Shown: positions 26,595 to 40,600 of the stretch, one piece after another | Layout of the letters: every line of letters begins with the position of its first letter | How positions within the stretch are numbered: position 1 is the stretch's first letter | Assembly: GCA_037577475.1 (NCBI GenBank) | Contig: CM075193.1 | Coordinates: 6,584,685 to 6,648,684 of the forward strand | Direction of reading: 5' to 3' | Source: Chaunax sp. Z400 | Lineage: Eukaryota; Chordata; Actinopteri; Lophiiformes; Chaunacidae | Length of the DNA stretch: 64,000 bases | The notes under the pieces: model-generated | Told to the model about the DNA's origin: nothing | Databases searched by the model: none | What the model saw: the letters and a program-made list of their open reading frames with translations, nothing else | Program-made: the position numbers and the translations under genes

Positions 26595-28552
26595 AAAAAA
26601 AAGATTGTTGCGTGTGATTATTAGCCCTGGTCATTCCTGTTATATTTATTTATTTATATATTTTCTTTTAGTCACAGCCCATTATTGTGATTAACTATAT
26701 TACATTTTTGAATCTATTGGCACCACTAGTTTGTCTATATATCATCCTTGTGATGCATGCTGGGAAAGACAATAACCTTTCAATTATCATGAATAAATTT
26801 AAGCAGGTGACGCGAGACAGAAGAGATTAAATAGTAGGGGTCGTAGCTAAAATAGCACGATTTAAGGTTAAAACACAGCTGAGGATGAATAAGCACTCAG
26901 AGAGCATAAACCTTCACCAGGGCAGTAAAACGTTTCCTGGCTCTGCACCTTTATCCGGATCCAGCTCAAAGGGCCACAGGAACACAAGATTTCATTGAAA
27001 TCCATGAAGAACAAATCAACAACAAATAGCAATGAAAACAGAACCTCCTTGACAGAAGTAAAGGTAGAGTAGCAGATAAATCAATTCTGAAACAACATTT
27101 TTTAATAATATGATAAAATAGAGGAATAAAAATACATTCATAAATAAATATGGTTTTGTTTGTGTTGCAGACTCTGTTGAGTTTATTTACGCTCCTCCAA
27201 TGTAGATTTATTGAACCAGTACAGTGATCTTATTCTGTGGTGATTTTTAAAAACCGTCACTGTCTGCCCTGGCATGCATACTACAGCGTTTTCAGCTGTT
27301 TTTGCGGACTCCCTGTGCACGAGAATCACTTCCAAAATGTTGTCGTGTGAACGCAGAACTTTTTTTTTTTTAAATGCAAAGGAACATTTTTCCATTTAAC
27401 CATAACAGTTTTGGGATAAACAATGCTAGTTTAACATAATTTCTAGCTTACCTCAAAAAGTAAAATAACATTTAAAAGAATATCTAAAGTCAGTCTGAAA
27501 TTAAAAACTTGACAGAATAGAAACAAAGCTTTGAAAAAGTAAAAGGAACATGGGAATTAAAAATGTAGATTTTTGCTGACACTTGCAGTGCCTGATGATG
27601 CAATAGGCATTTTACCTTTATAGCCAAATAGTTCCATATATATAAATAAAAAAAATACAAAACAAATGCCTCTGTGTCCGACCTTGTCGCTAGCCTGAGC
27701 TCCACAAAGAGGCCTTGTATGCACTCTTTTTTTCATGCTCAGTGGTGGGTACAATGAATCAAGGCACAAAAGCTGAGTACTCTCAAACTGCCTGACATGC
27801 ATTTTGCAGTACAGAGCCTTGGCAAGCAAAGTTTGTACTGAATGTCCTTTGCCCCCCCCTCCCTTCTCTTAGCCTCTCTCCCCCTGCTATAAGCTTTTCC
27901 AGTGTCTTTCTGGGGCCACATGAGGGGATGTTACAGCCCATCTACTGTGGGAAAGTTAAATTTCACACATCTTTTCAACGTTACTTTTCCAAACACGTTG
28001 AATTCTCTAAATTGGCTCCCCCATTTGTGCAATGACAGGATATGATTTCAGGCCAGGACAAGCACTCAAAGTGGAATTATATTAGAGTGGTTTTAAAGGC
28101 ATTCAGGAGCCTCTTTTTTTCACCCGACATACACATAATACAGACACACACACTCATAATTGAATCATATCTGAGTGTACTGCAAATGGAAGTGCTTTAG
28201 ACAGCGACTTTCACTGAAATGAAGATTGCATGCCTTTCGTAGCATAATCCAGCTGACATCAGTGTCTGGCTATACCCTCAGGCGACTACACACAGAAAAG
28301 ACAGGACATGAAATGCAGAATCATGTTGTGCACATGCAGGAGCATATCAAATTGCAAGCTAATGTGCAGAAAATGTAGCGGAGGCTTCTCTGGGGAGGTC
28401 TAAGCTACTTGAAGTGACCCGGCGGTCTCCAAGGTGAGAGACAGACCACTATGTCCTAGGGAACACTGGGCCTCCTGGAGACTAAACTGCAATCTCATCA
28501 TCTCTTCGGCTGCAGGATTTGGGAGACCAACTAAAAGTTTAGCCATTACAAG

Positions 28553-28615
<63 letters not shown>

Positions 28616-31600
28616 CCACTGAACCTGATGAGATCCAGAGAGAGCAAAGAGACGGCCACTGTATGCTGAACCGTGAACCGATGACATGCGGTAATCTCTC
28701 TGAAAACAAAACCCTCTTATTCCTCTGTCATCCTCTCCAGTTGTTTCTTTCATCCCCTTAGACTCTCTCCTCTCGCTTAACCAAACCTGCTGGAAATTGC
28801 ATTTAATGCTCCAGTCCCAGAGCGGCAGTGAACGGAGCTTTGCTCGGCTGTCCTCCGGGCAGCTCGGCAGATATGGAGAGATTTCACGCTCCGGAAATAA
28901 CGTACCTCATGGATACAGTCGCGCTTGGTTGGTTACTCTCTCCTTCAGGATGACACTAAATGGGGAATAATTTGTTTCTACTTGAATGGAATCGTCCAGA
29001 ATTGCATAAAATTTCAATTACATATCAAAATGAGGGGGATAATATTGAGAGCGGGACAGAAAAAATTGTTCCTAACTGTGGTGGAAAAAGTGACGATGCC
29101 ATACAAGTTATAAAACCTATTTTATGTGTTTTTATTCCGAGTATATTATTTATACAGACCTTACATTAAAAAAAAAAACATTACAATACTTAGATTATGT
29201 TTAGACAATATAAAGGACACATTGGAAACAGCAGTATCTACAAACAAAATGTGTTTTCAGCTCTTTTGTCCATTTGAAGTCATTCCAAAACGCTTACTGA
29301 GTGTTTGTGTGGATTCTCATTCATCGAGCCATCCATTCATTCATCAGCCCTAAATAGAAATCCAATTCTCCTGATTCAACCCTCAAGAATTACTGAGTGT
29401 CGTTAAAAGAAAAGGTGACGTAACACAACGGCAAACATGCCCCGTTCCCAACTTTTCATGTTGTTGTCCCAAGTTGTTTTTGACTTTGGCGACAATCATA
29501 TACAATATGTAAGATGCATTTTGGATAACCACCCTGAGACTATGCAACACATGTTAAGGTAGTCACAGAAATGCATTCGCAATCAATGTAAGATGTACAA
29601 TCTGCCTTATGGTGCTAACGCTCCTGCTTAAAATGGTAATGCTAGTCTGCCATCTAAAGCACCTGAGTGGATGTGAGTCACCAGAGCTTCCTGTGCAGCT
29701 CAGGAGATTTTTTTAATCAATCAGCAGGATTAGGAACATGTCTTATGACCATGATTGTTCAACAGAGCACAGCCCCAGACAAAGAATTCAGAATTCCACA
29801 GACTCCAGTGACACTCTGCTATCCAGTGTTTTCACAATCAAGCCTGCTACTCCCATCACACGTGACAGATTAACCCACCCACCTGTATTTTGACGGCTAT
29901 AGACAGGGAGTTGAGCTCTTTGTCCAGCTCTTTGAGGACGACCAGCTTTTTCAGCGTGAGGCTGCAGAGCCTGTGGGGAAGAGAAAAAGAAAAAGATTAA
30001 TGGCATGACTTGCAAAATGTGAGCACACCTTCATGAAACACCTTCATGACACACTGTTGCATCTGGGGATGAAAGGCAAGGCAGAACAAGCATGAAATAC
30101 TGAGGATCATCTGCTGCAGGGCATTTCATTGAAGAAGAATTTCAATGAAGAACGTCACGTAGAACGACGTTTTTCCTGTTAATGGCAATTGTTGTTGCAT
30201 AACTGACAAAGAAAACAAAACAAGAACAAATAACAACAAATAAATAACATAATATAATAATAAATAAAAGCCAACGTTCACTGCTGCCAGATTTATTTCT
30301 ACGCATGCCCTTCTTTCTTTGGTCTACAGGTATGAAAATAATTACAGGCAACATCCAGAATCCATCAATTATAGAAAAGACAGTGAATAACCAAGACAGC
30401 AACTCAATATTCAGACCCCATTCTACTCAGCTTGGTGGGCCTCGCCTTCAAGAGAAAATCAATGACTTGTTGAGAATAGATGGTGCACCAAAGTCCAACT
30501 AAATCAGGGTTTCTATTGTCGGCTTTAGGGGCCAATTGTTCATGGATGGCGACATGATGGCACATGGCAAGCCACAGTGCAGGAAAATGTTCTCTTCAGT
30601 CAGCCCTGTTGTAGCATGCTGCTACAAATTGAAACGTTGAACACAGAGGCTTTATGTGACTCACTGCCATCTGTACACTGTTAATTATAACAAGTTATAA
30701 ACTTAGTTATATATGCCTCTAAAAGGAGAAAAAAACCACGTCTGACTGGCACACTGGGCTTTTCCAGAATGGGTGAGGTAAAAAGAAGATATCAAGTACA
30801 GTATAAAATAAATTGTACTTCAATATTCTTGCAGACAGGTCAGGTCTATCATAGAGCTAGATCAAAAGACAAAAATTAAGGCTTGAAACCAGACAAACGC
30901 TCAAAAACGGTCAACAAGTCAAGAGCCAAGTTTCCTAAAACTTCCTCCTGACCCACTTTTCCCACCAGCCCTACTGCATTAAATTATGATCAGTCTGAGC
31001 CACAGTCAAAGCGGAGGAAGAAAGACAAAGCAAACAAATAGTGTAGCTATCCAGTCGCCCGCTTTCCTTGGGAGCCGCTTTGCATCACTCATTGACTTCA
31101 GGCACTCCCTGCTCGGCAAGTATGATTCACAAAGACATCACTTTCAAGCACAAGGGAAACTGCCGTGTTGTGACAACACTGAGTTGGTGTGTTCAGAAAT
31201 GAATACTGAGGAGCAGACGAAGGACAAAAGAGTCTATGCACACGTAGTATGGGATATATTCTTTTGCATTATGAGTGTTGTATATCAAATCTTTCTGGTT
31301 CGCACGCCGATTTCTGACGTCGTTTTACCGACAGAGAGACTAGAAATTCGGAGGCAATGAGCCGCTCAAAACGATGCCAGCCAGCCAATCAGTCACGTGT
31401 TCCGACGAAACACAACCAATCAACACTTAGCATCATCTGTAGAAAGAGCAAATGTTAGGATGTTGGCTAAGGAGGGCTGCTTCATAAATGCTGGTATCCA
31501 AAGTTCCTTGGTGCCAAGGTGCCTTGTGATATTTACGGCCCCGCCTAAGAGTAAATAGTGTTACTCTTGTCTGTCCCTCCGTCTGTCAGTAACAGGGTAA

Positions 31601-34600
31601 GGTCTATACACGAACACCGCTAGACACAATTCTATTTAATTTCCCACATGCTTTGTAGGGGCCCTAAAGGTGAGCATCTCATGACTGGTATCTTCAATTT
31701 CAATTTACTTATTTTGCAAATTTTTTGGCACCTTTGAACTCCCGCGATTTTCATGTCAGTTTCTCTCACATTCAACTATGATAGAGGTATAGTCTGTCAC
31801 ATGGGTCATCACATAGCCCCCACCTAACCCTGTCAGTGGAGCTAGTTAACTATTATGAGTTATTACGATATATTGGATGATGAAGATGAAGATTAGATGG
31901 AGCTACCCAGCATTTTGGTCCAGCCAAGCAAATTATTCCCATTTGCCTGTCTGTAGCGCAGCAGCCTTCAGTGTTAATGGGCTATTGCTTATGACAGGTA
32001 ACCAATCACAGTGTTGCCAGCGTGACATTGAGTGAGAAGCCAATCCCAAATGAGGTTTACATAATCAGTCAAGGAAATGATGACTACATAAACATTTCAA
32101 CAACAGAAACGGGCCAGGAACTGGTTCCTGTCAAAAAAAAATCTCCCTCAGGCCAAAATATATGAACACATAATTCCAGGACTTTTTTTTTTACTGCAAT
32201 CATTTGGGCATGGATTACCAATCCAGTCTTGCCTGTACGATTTACCTAAGTTAGGTCATACACATGAGATATGCAAATCTATTTGGGGGCAGAGTTATGA
32301 AATGTTAATGCTTGTATAAAGCCCATGGATCCAGCATGTCCTAAGTTGAGGATGAGTCACAGCTTTCTTCGGCTGACTGGAGGGAGAGAGGGAGATAGAG
32401 AGCGGGGATGTTGTTTTAACAACATCTTGTCACAGCTCTCTCTCTCAGTCGACTGGGATCCATATGTAATTAAAACGGCTGCATACGCCAACGGGGTTAC
32501 CTAGGGAACCAGGAATCTTTTCTTTTTTTTTATTATTATCACTGGACAGAGGTGTTATCTCCACTGCTTACTGCAACTGTGTTGTGTTGCAAGTGAAACT
32601 TATATGGCCATCTGTTCTGGCCTGGTGCCAGTCAGTCCCAGCGCTTCCACCCAGTGCCAGCTCATTTTTCCACCCAATCAGTGACAAGAGCGACAGACCA
32701 GGTGTCACCCAAAAGAACTGATCATTGTCCTAAATTAGCAGGCAGAGGTCAAGGATGACTCAACGAGTTTGAGAAAAGATGTCAATGGATATACTGTGGA
32801 TATACTGTGTGTTCATGATAGCGGGAATATGGTGGTGTACACACACTCAAGATCAAGAGATGGGCCCCTGAAAAGATGTGTTAATCCTCCATTTTTGGCA
32901 TGTCATTGCCACATTGCCAGAGAGAGCCTGGGTGGGATCACAGCACGCCTCTCTGAGCCAAACGGGACCGAAACGCAGCAGTGCTATGAATCCATAGAGA
33001 AGACGGGGTGGGTGGGGAGTCTACACAGCAGTCTCCAGTTCAGTATCTCTGTGAATGGGAAGCAATGATAAGTCGACACATCGCCTGCCAAGCTCTTCAG
33101 ATCGGTTCATCTTTGTTACAAACAGATCCTCACACACGCTACTGTCCTGGTCTTGATGGTTTTGATCATTAAGTAGAGGTGAGAACGCAATGGTGGTGGC
33201 TGAGAAACGACAGCCATGATTTCTCAATAAAACTGAACACTCTGGAGGGTAGAATTATTGCAGCACTGTTGCATCAGTCATCATTCATTACAGCTAGTAG
33301 ATGTACCAAAAATAAACTGGACATTAAGTGCAGAATAAACATCACATCCCTATATACTGTACATGATTCGAACATGCTCTATGGTAGACTGGCTGCATCT
33401 GATACGTTTTCAAGCACTAATACAGGATGCTAATGCGCAATTAAACATATCAACTAGGACAACTCACGATTGTTTATATTGCTGAAAAGTCTTTCGATTA
33501 TTTTACTTTGATTTACCAATCTTTTTTTTTCTTATTCTAAGAAATAAGAAACTGTGTGGTTCTGCTCACAGCCAATCACTGCAAGCGTTATTTAACATAA
33601 TGGGATGTGTGATTGGCCTTCTACTGCAGGACCTACATACAGTAGAGCGAGGTGCATTTGGCAGACTCAATAATAAATGATGTATTTTTTTGGTACCACT
33701 TTAAGGGCACTGGTATCGGTACTGCCCCTGTAATTTCTTAAACGATAACATCCCAACTGTTGTAGATTCATTTTTGTTGACTGACTAATTAATTAATCGG
33801 CCAATCATTTCAGCACCGTCATGACTTCTGTTTGTTTTCTAACCATGCTGTGGTTTTTAAACTTCACCCGCTTCACTCAGCTCACTTTCATCCTTCAACA
33901 CGGACAGGGGAATAACAATGCTAGCTTCAAATCGTGTCACAAGCAGAGTCCGTGTCCTGTTGCAGGCTACTTGCAGTAAAAGTGAAACATAGAAAACAAC
34001 TAAGACCAGTGTGAGCCTGTCAAAATGAACAGTTATTGACTGTTCTGATGAACAGCGATCAGTAAGTGCCCGAGCACTTTACAGTTAATAGGTTTAGCCT
34101 ATATGGCATCACTCACTGCAGCATGAGTAGTGCTGCACCATCTAAGCCCATTAGTGTGTCCGAGTCACTCACTGTCGCGTCACTAACTGTTGACCTTTTC
34201 AGGTCTCTAAAGTAAAACAAGACCATTAGCTTACGAGGCCATTTCCCCTCTTTAGATAGCGCAGGCTGCTATTACTGCTTTACTGTTTACGTAAATCAAA
34301 CTGATGGAAGTGACAAAGCTGTGAGGTAAAAAAGGCGAGGAAAGGGGATTCAAGAAAAAAAAAACCTCATTTGAACAGAAAGACCATAAATCTGCACTGA
34401 AAGCCCTTGAGTGGAGCTGACAAACAGGAACTGCTCCTCATCCGTGGCTACTGTATTCCACAGACTCTTCATTCACACGGGGAAGGTGTGCAATGAAATA
34501 AGCCACGCCTAATAGTGCCATGCTGTTTCAAACCTGAAACATATCATCACTGATGTGATTAAATGGAAAAAGGAAATGAGAGCTACTGCCTGATAAAAGA

Positions 34601-37600
34601 TGGTCTGTCTGAGGCTACACTCCGATACTTTCACCTCTATCTGTCGTGGACAAACAAAACACCTTATCAGGCTGTACACTCAAGCAGCCGTGGTCAAATA
34701 TTTGGTTTACGATAAGCGGGGATGATTGTGGGTAATATGCATGGTGCATTATCTTATCTCGACTGTTTCATCCATTTTCTCTACAGCCATAACATCTCTC
34801 TCTCTCTCTCTCTCTTCCAGTGCGGACTAAAGAACTTGGCCCACCTGGATTGCTGGAACAGAGGAAACCAATTCAATTGTGGGAGATGGATTAAAGATGG
34901 ACAGCAGGGTGAGTCAGGGAGCAAAGCCATACTACACATTCTGCATGACAATAATCCTTTTTGTTAGCCCCTTTCTGATCTCAATCAACCCAGAGTCAGA
35001 CTGTCACACAAACGCAGACACACACACGGCCTCACATAGGTTTCTCTGGAGTCAGGTCTCAAAGAGAACTTAATGCAACTCGCTGCTTGGAGTTTGGCTC
35101 TTTGGTAAAATGATATGTCTACTCTGGGGAACGCTTTTGTGTCTGTAGAGAAAATTAATAGTATTCTGACATCAAACGGTACTTAGAAAAAAAACCCTGT
35201 AAATCCAAAATCTGAAAACAACTTCCTAGACACTGGGCCTTGGCATTAGATTTGAGAAAATGTGACTGGAAGCATGAGGGAATAATCATTCGAGTTGAAA
35301 GAGAACATTCAGATCAGACTTTTCCTTCTGGAAATTTTTTTTTTTTTTGGGGTCTCTAAAAGTTGTGATGAATCCACAACAAAAAGATTATGGACAGGAA
35401 ATCTTTAAGAGCTTCAAATAAGTTTTGTCTCCACAATGATCATTCCTTGTGGATTTCGTAGCTACAATTGGGTTGATAGCAATGCTCTGAAGAAGCACTG
35501 TATTATTCTGTTGAAAAAATGCTTCATCCATTACACGGATGCCACGGCCTCACTCACAAGGCGTCTCTCTTCTCGACCGAGGTCAGCGAACGACACAAAT
35601 CCCATCTCCACTGACTTTAAAAGCATCAGTCCAAAATATGTGGTTGTGTAAGAGTATGTGTGCCTGCTATCTCTACACTATTTCTGGACCACTTTAAAGG
35701 CACCAGCATCTCAAATAACTTCCTGTTGAAACACCCTGGAGTTTAAGAGCATACAAAGAGACGGAGTCTCCAGTACATCCGATGGCAATGGATCCATGAA
35801 TGAATAAAGCTCTGCACTGACGTAGGACTGCTTACACACAGAGTGTCATGTTTTAGCGCTGCTTTTGTTCTCGTCTGTACCATTAGGAGGACATGAAGCA
35901 TTGATAGCAGTTAAACACTTCCTGTTCTTAAAAATATTTGAACATTTACAGGCCCATTTAAAAAAAACAACTTTACCATGCAAATATGGACAAAGATCCT
36001 CATGGAGCCACAAATGAACGTGCATGGAGGGGAGAGACAAGCCAATGAACCCTATGAATTGAACGATATGCTGCCTAAACAAAAACAGACTTTTGTAATT
36101 CTTTCCCCCTGGTCAGCGTTCTGGTTGATGTTTTGCCAGTTCCATGCCCTCGGATCACTGCACAGCAATTGTCAACGGCACAAAGCAGGGGGAAGTGGAG
36201 GATGGAGGATGACTGATGTAACAGAGGGCTGAATGAAAAGAGACTATCTATGTTTGGTATGTGCTGGAGGGCTTCCAAGCTAGAAGAAATTACTTTAAAT
36301 CACGCTTTCAGTGCTTTCAATGTGCCATTTCTCATATCCTCTGCTTGAGATGTGAATGCGGTTACATTCTTTAAATAAAACATATTTGAACATAATGCTA
36401 CGAATGAAATTCTTTATGGCGTGAGCATGGTAATGGCTTGTAATGTGGGAGACTGAAAGAAAAAGCCTTTCCCTCCAGTCAAAGCCATAGCACTTTGTTG
36501 TTTCATAACACATTATTTGTTCATGTCTAGTAGCATAATGAAGTCCATATAAGCAGTGCATGACCTAAAAGTCACTTACAAGAGAAGTCTAAGATTTGCT
36601 GAGGCAATAGGCCTCGAGTTTCTTTTATCTTTTATGTTTTATTGATAGGCGTTGAATCAAATTGCAAACGAAAATAAAATAAAATAAAAAGCAGAAAACA
36701 AACTTCCATTCTAGAATCCATAGCCACGCCACCCACATAAATGTTCTTTCATGAATTAATCCTTTTTTACATTTCTGGTTTGAAATTGAGACCCAGACTG
36801 CAAAGCAATGGAGAGAGTAAGGAGAATAAAGGCAATTAACTCGGACGGAGCTAAATTAATTGTTGACTCCACTCTACATCACGAGTGATGAAGGAGTGAT
36901 CGTTGTTTTACAAATTTGTACAGTAAGATGTGCCACAGGAGCTTAGCGTGCACATAGGCTTGCGTACAAAAGCTATTTTAGCCTTTAAATTTCAGGTTAA
37001 TGTGTGCCAGATGGCCATATCCTGGTGGGGCGTTTAATTCCCTGAATGATGCATTCAAGGCCACAGTGAAAGAGGAGGAAGAGGCTGACCAGACCAGAGC
37101 AGGCTACACAGAGAGAACAGGAGGAAGCTATTAATTTGGCAAAGCCTGATTTCTGTGACTGTTTCAGTCGGAGGCACAACCTAAAAGCTACAGATTGAAA
37201 GCAGCAAAATTAGAAATTTGGATTAAAAAAAAAATTAACCATCATAACATGGCTTGTGGCTGGAAAGAGGTTTGTAGAGCAACAGGCATGTGTTCAGGGG
37301 GGGGTCAAGTCATGTGTCTGTTGTGACTTTTTGCAGGCAACACATTGCTGAATGGCAGATGGTGAGATAAGAATTATAAATACTGTATATCCTTTAATCT
37401 GATACAGTCGTAACGACCATTTCACACTGAATATCAATTGTGACTATGGATTTAAATTTTATTGAATACTGGTGGTCAATTCAGAGGCAAACATACAACA
37501 GCCCATTTTTTAAAATCCCTCATTTAACATGTAGTTTGTGTTGAGTCATTGCTGGAATCGATTTAAGCTTTGCTCCATGAGACATGAGCTGCAATGAATT

Positions 37601-40600
37601 GATTTGGTGCAATAGGAAGGCAGGACACTTGTTAGCACTTGGGTATGAAATAAACTGAGAGGAACACGTTAGACAAGAGATAAATGGATTGGACGGCAGA
37701 TAAACCGGTTATTTCCGAGAAGGTGAGAGAAGTGAATGTTTTAGCTGCACTCATACCTGTCATAATACTCTATATAATATGGTCTTTGTGAACTGTGTGG
37801 TCATAAGGCTTCCCAGAGTTGTGGTCTAGAACCTGACTGGGAATTACAAGCACTTTTATGTAATACTACACAGGGCCGCGGCATTAGCACTCAGTGCCAG
37901 ACTTTGTTTCTGTTTGGTGACTTAAGCTAGTCCTTTCCATGCTTCCCTTTTGAAATAAGAGAGGTGTGAATCAGTGATCTGACCAGTACACTCTTGTTGT
38001 TTGGTTGGTTTGATAGTAGGGTTTTTGAATCAATACAATGGTTCCTGGATTTCAGTGCATATACTCAATGGTACCTTTTTTCCCCCCTGTGATTTACTCA
38101 GTGCATAGTAACAAAAACATCATTTCAGAAGTAAAAAATACTTCGTCAGCATTGCTTCAAAGCCGACAGCTGATTAAAGACTTGGTAGCAGCTGGAGAAA
38201 CAGTTTTTACTTTGTGCACTTAACTTAAAATGGATAATTGGACTAAAGTGAAGAAGAATAAACTGATGGAATATCAGAACGGCATCAGACGAAATGAAAA
38301 AAAATATAAATGACTTTCAAAAGGATCATTAATTTTTTTAAAAAGAGGGCAGCAAAAAGTCATTGCAGCAAATAGCCAGCTGTATTTAAAGAAGAATAAA
38401 CACTGGCTTTGCCTGTCTGTTATGTAGATGTCGTCACAGTCCTTGCTTAGAGTAATATTTACCCATAAATACATTCTACTGGTTTCACACCAAGGTTTCT
38501 CAGACGGTTTGAGTGCATTTAATATCATGTTGGTAGGGAGTCAGTCACTGGCTGTGCTTTGATGCAATGTGTTAATGCTAGTAAAAATGTTCAGCTAATG
38601 CAAACCAAGACAGTGCAAAAAAACAACAACAACAACAAAAAAACAGTTATCACCATCGAAAACTAGTTGATCAGCTTGTTAATTAAATGAAGATGTCAAT
38701 TCAGTTGTCACAGAAAGTTCATGATGGGTTCAACGCCCCATGAACGAGCGCGGTGCTGGTTACAGGCATACTCGAATGATTTTTTTCCTAACTCTATAAC
38801 ATCTTTGATACCAATTAAATATACAACCACATGATCCCTTCATACTTCAATGATCTGATGACCATTATTTCCATGGACTCAGTGCATGGCTGTCCTCCGT
38901 TGCAATTTTGGCGGAGCTAAACAGCTCTTTTGTTCAGCCCAAACTGCTGAGGTCAGCGGGCCGGTCTTAGTAATGGCCATGCAAGACAAGATCAAACCAG
39001 ACGTGACATGTTTAAAGGCAAAGAGTGAGACGCCTTGACCAGGTAAACTGAAGGCAACATGACGTAATATCTCCTTAGCAGATATAATGGTTATATTGTT
39101 TATTATACATATTCTTAATAAGGGCACATCTTCATGTTTATTCTTTCTGCATCTAATTACTTCAAACAGCTAGATGAATCCCGTAAGTATCGTAGCCTCT
39201 GACGAGGTTATGAATGAGCTTTGAAAATCCTATTAAGGTGGATGGCCTGGAACGTTCCAACACCTCGGGTCTACTAGTAGGATCAAAAGCTCAAGAGCAA
39301 AGTCTTGTTTAGAGCAATCTTCTGTCTAGTCAACTGAGCAGAAAAATTCAAACACCTTGAAATGAGACAGCAACTGTTAAAAAACTGTGTTTAAAAATAA
39401 TCTATGTCTATTTTTATAGGGCTATCAAACACAGACCCGCTCTTAATGTGAAGGCAGTTTCATGTCAATTTAAACTTTAAAAACTTTGCTGCGATTGATG
39501 GATGAATTCTAATTTTACACAATTGGGATGAGCATCAAGAATCAGTACTAGTACATTGGTTCCTGACTGGTCAGTGCCAGAATACTGATATGCTCCTGGA
39601 TAAGCAGGTCTTAATCCATTCAAGCATAGCTGGCATTTTCGAAGTCCTGACCGTCCTCTAATGTAGACAAAGCTGAAGGCATCAGACAATTATGTTTGAC
39701 TTTGCACAACAACCTCTGTGCTCTACAGTCACAGCTGATAGGGCTAAACTTTTTAAACGGTGTGTTTCCCGAACTAAATACGATGAAAGTCTAGCTAAAT
39801 GCGATGCAAAACAGGTAGTTGTAATGGAGATGCAACATTACATTTGAAAATGAAATTTGAAGCAGTGTATGGTTTGCCTGCTGCAGCTATCATTAAGTCC
39901 TCGATGCAGCATCGCAGCTCCGATGCCGATAGGGGTTTGCAAAACTGAAAATATGACAAGGTAAAATGTCACATGACATTTTACAAAACAGCACAATGTC
40001 ACAAGCTGTGGCAGAGTTTATTTGCGAAGGGTTCACAGCCCTTCGCTACGATGCTACGGCTCGCATTGCACAACAAATAATGGTAATAGCCATGCTTGTT
40101 GTTCAGGTTCATTATGATAACGTTAGGTGTAAATGAGACATGAGGTAACTGGATACAGTTAGCGATGATAGAGAAGCACTACACTCCTTTCCCGTGTGAC
40201 TCCATCGATGGTAAGCGTATACCTGTTGCTCTGGGGGAGTGGATTTGGAGGGAGCTTGAATTTTTTTCACATCCTATTATGTAACATTTTTATTTATTGC
40301 AATAAATTATGGAGAGTAGACTCAATAAGGATATTGATACCCTGTATCAGCATCAATATAGGAATGAACACAATCCTAATGACACCTATCCCTATAACAT
40401 ATAACTATAATTCTGCTAAATACTGAACAGAACAGAATAACTGATTATCATTTTAGCCATTTATATGTGGCGCTACTTACTCATATATTTGGAACTGCAA
40501 AGCAGCATGAATGGATTAAAATGTGCCGCCTATGTCAGGGTCCAGTATTTATAGCTGGCAGAGCTTATGTAAGTCTTTTCAAAAATCACTGAAGAGATTT

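Larger units (their letters stand above)
24240..29882 (-). other. PACS intron 2
   Basis: This 5.6 kb GT-AG intron holds dispersed-repeat copies (24850-25122, 26898-27062, 29305-29390), an (AG)n tract and a (GT)n tract. A 167-codon + strand ORF at 25877-26380 has no recognisable domain. Confidence 0.6.
20397..29970 (-). other. pacs1: PACS exons 2-5: furin/cargo-binding region
   Basis: Exons are 29970-29883, 24239-24150, 22957-22832 and 20559-20397 (residues about 69-225). Recognisable blocks are LCSLTLKKLVVLKELDKEL, GSKRLLRSNEYVLPPSGL, YPHFLKRDANRLQIMLQ, the basic stretch RRKRYKNR (146-153), TILGYKTLAVGVINMAE and MQHPTDGGQILGLHSNVKEA. The basic stretch is the CK2-binding segment in PACS1. The residue recurrently changed in human PACS1 syndrome (R203W) lies in or beside this stretch and appears intact here. 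Exon 3 is followed by a GC donor (24149-24148). Confidence 0.9.

Noticed and set aside
28400..28753. ORFs with HTHT / CVCV repeats
   Set aside because: They are produced by translating the (GT)n microsatellite.
30986..31360. 124-codon + strand ORF in PACS intron 1
   Set aside because: No family resemblance and no splice context. Only the CpG-containing tail next to the CCAAT cluster is noteworthy, and it is listed as a finding instead.
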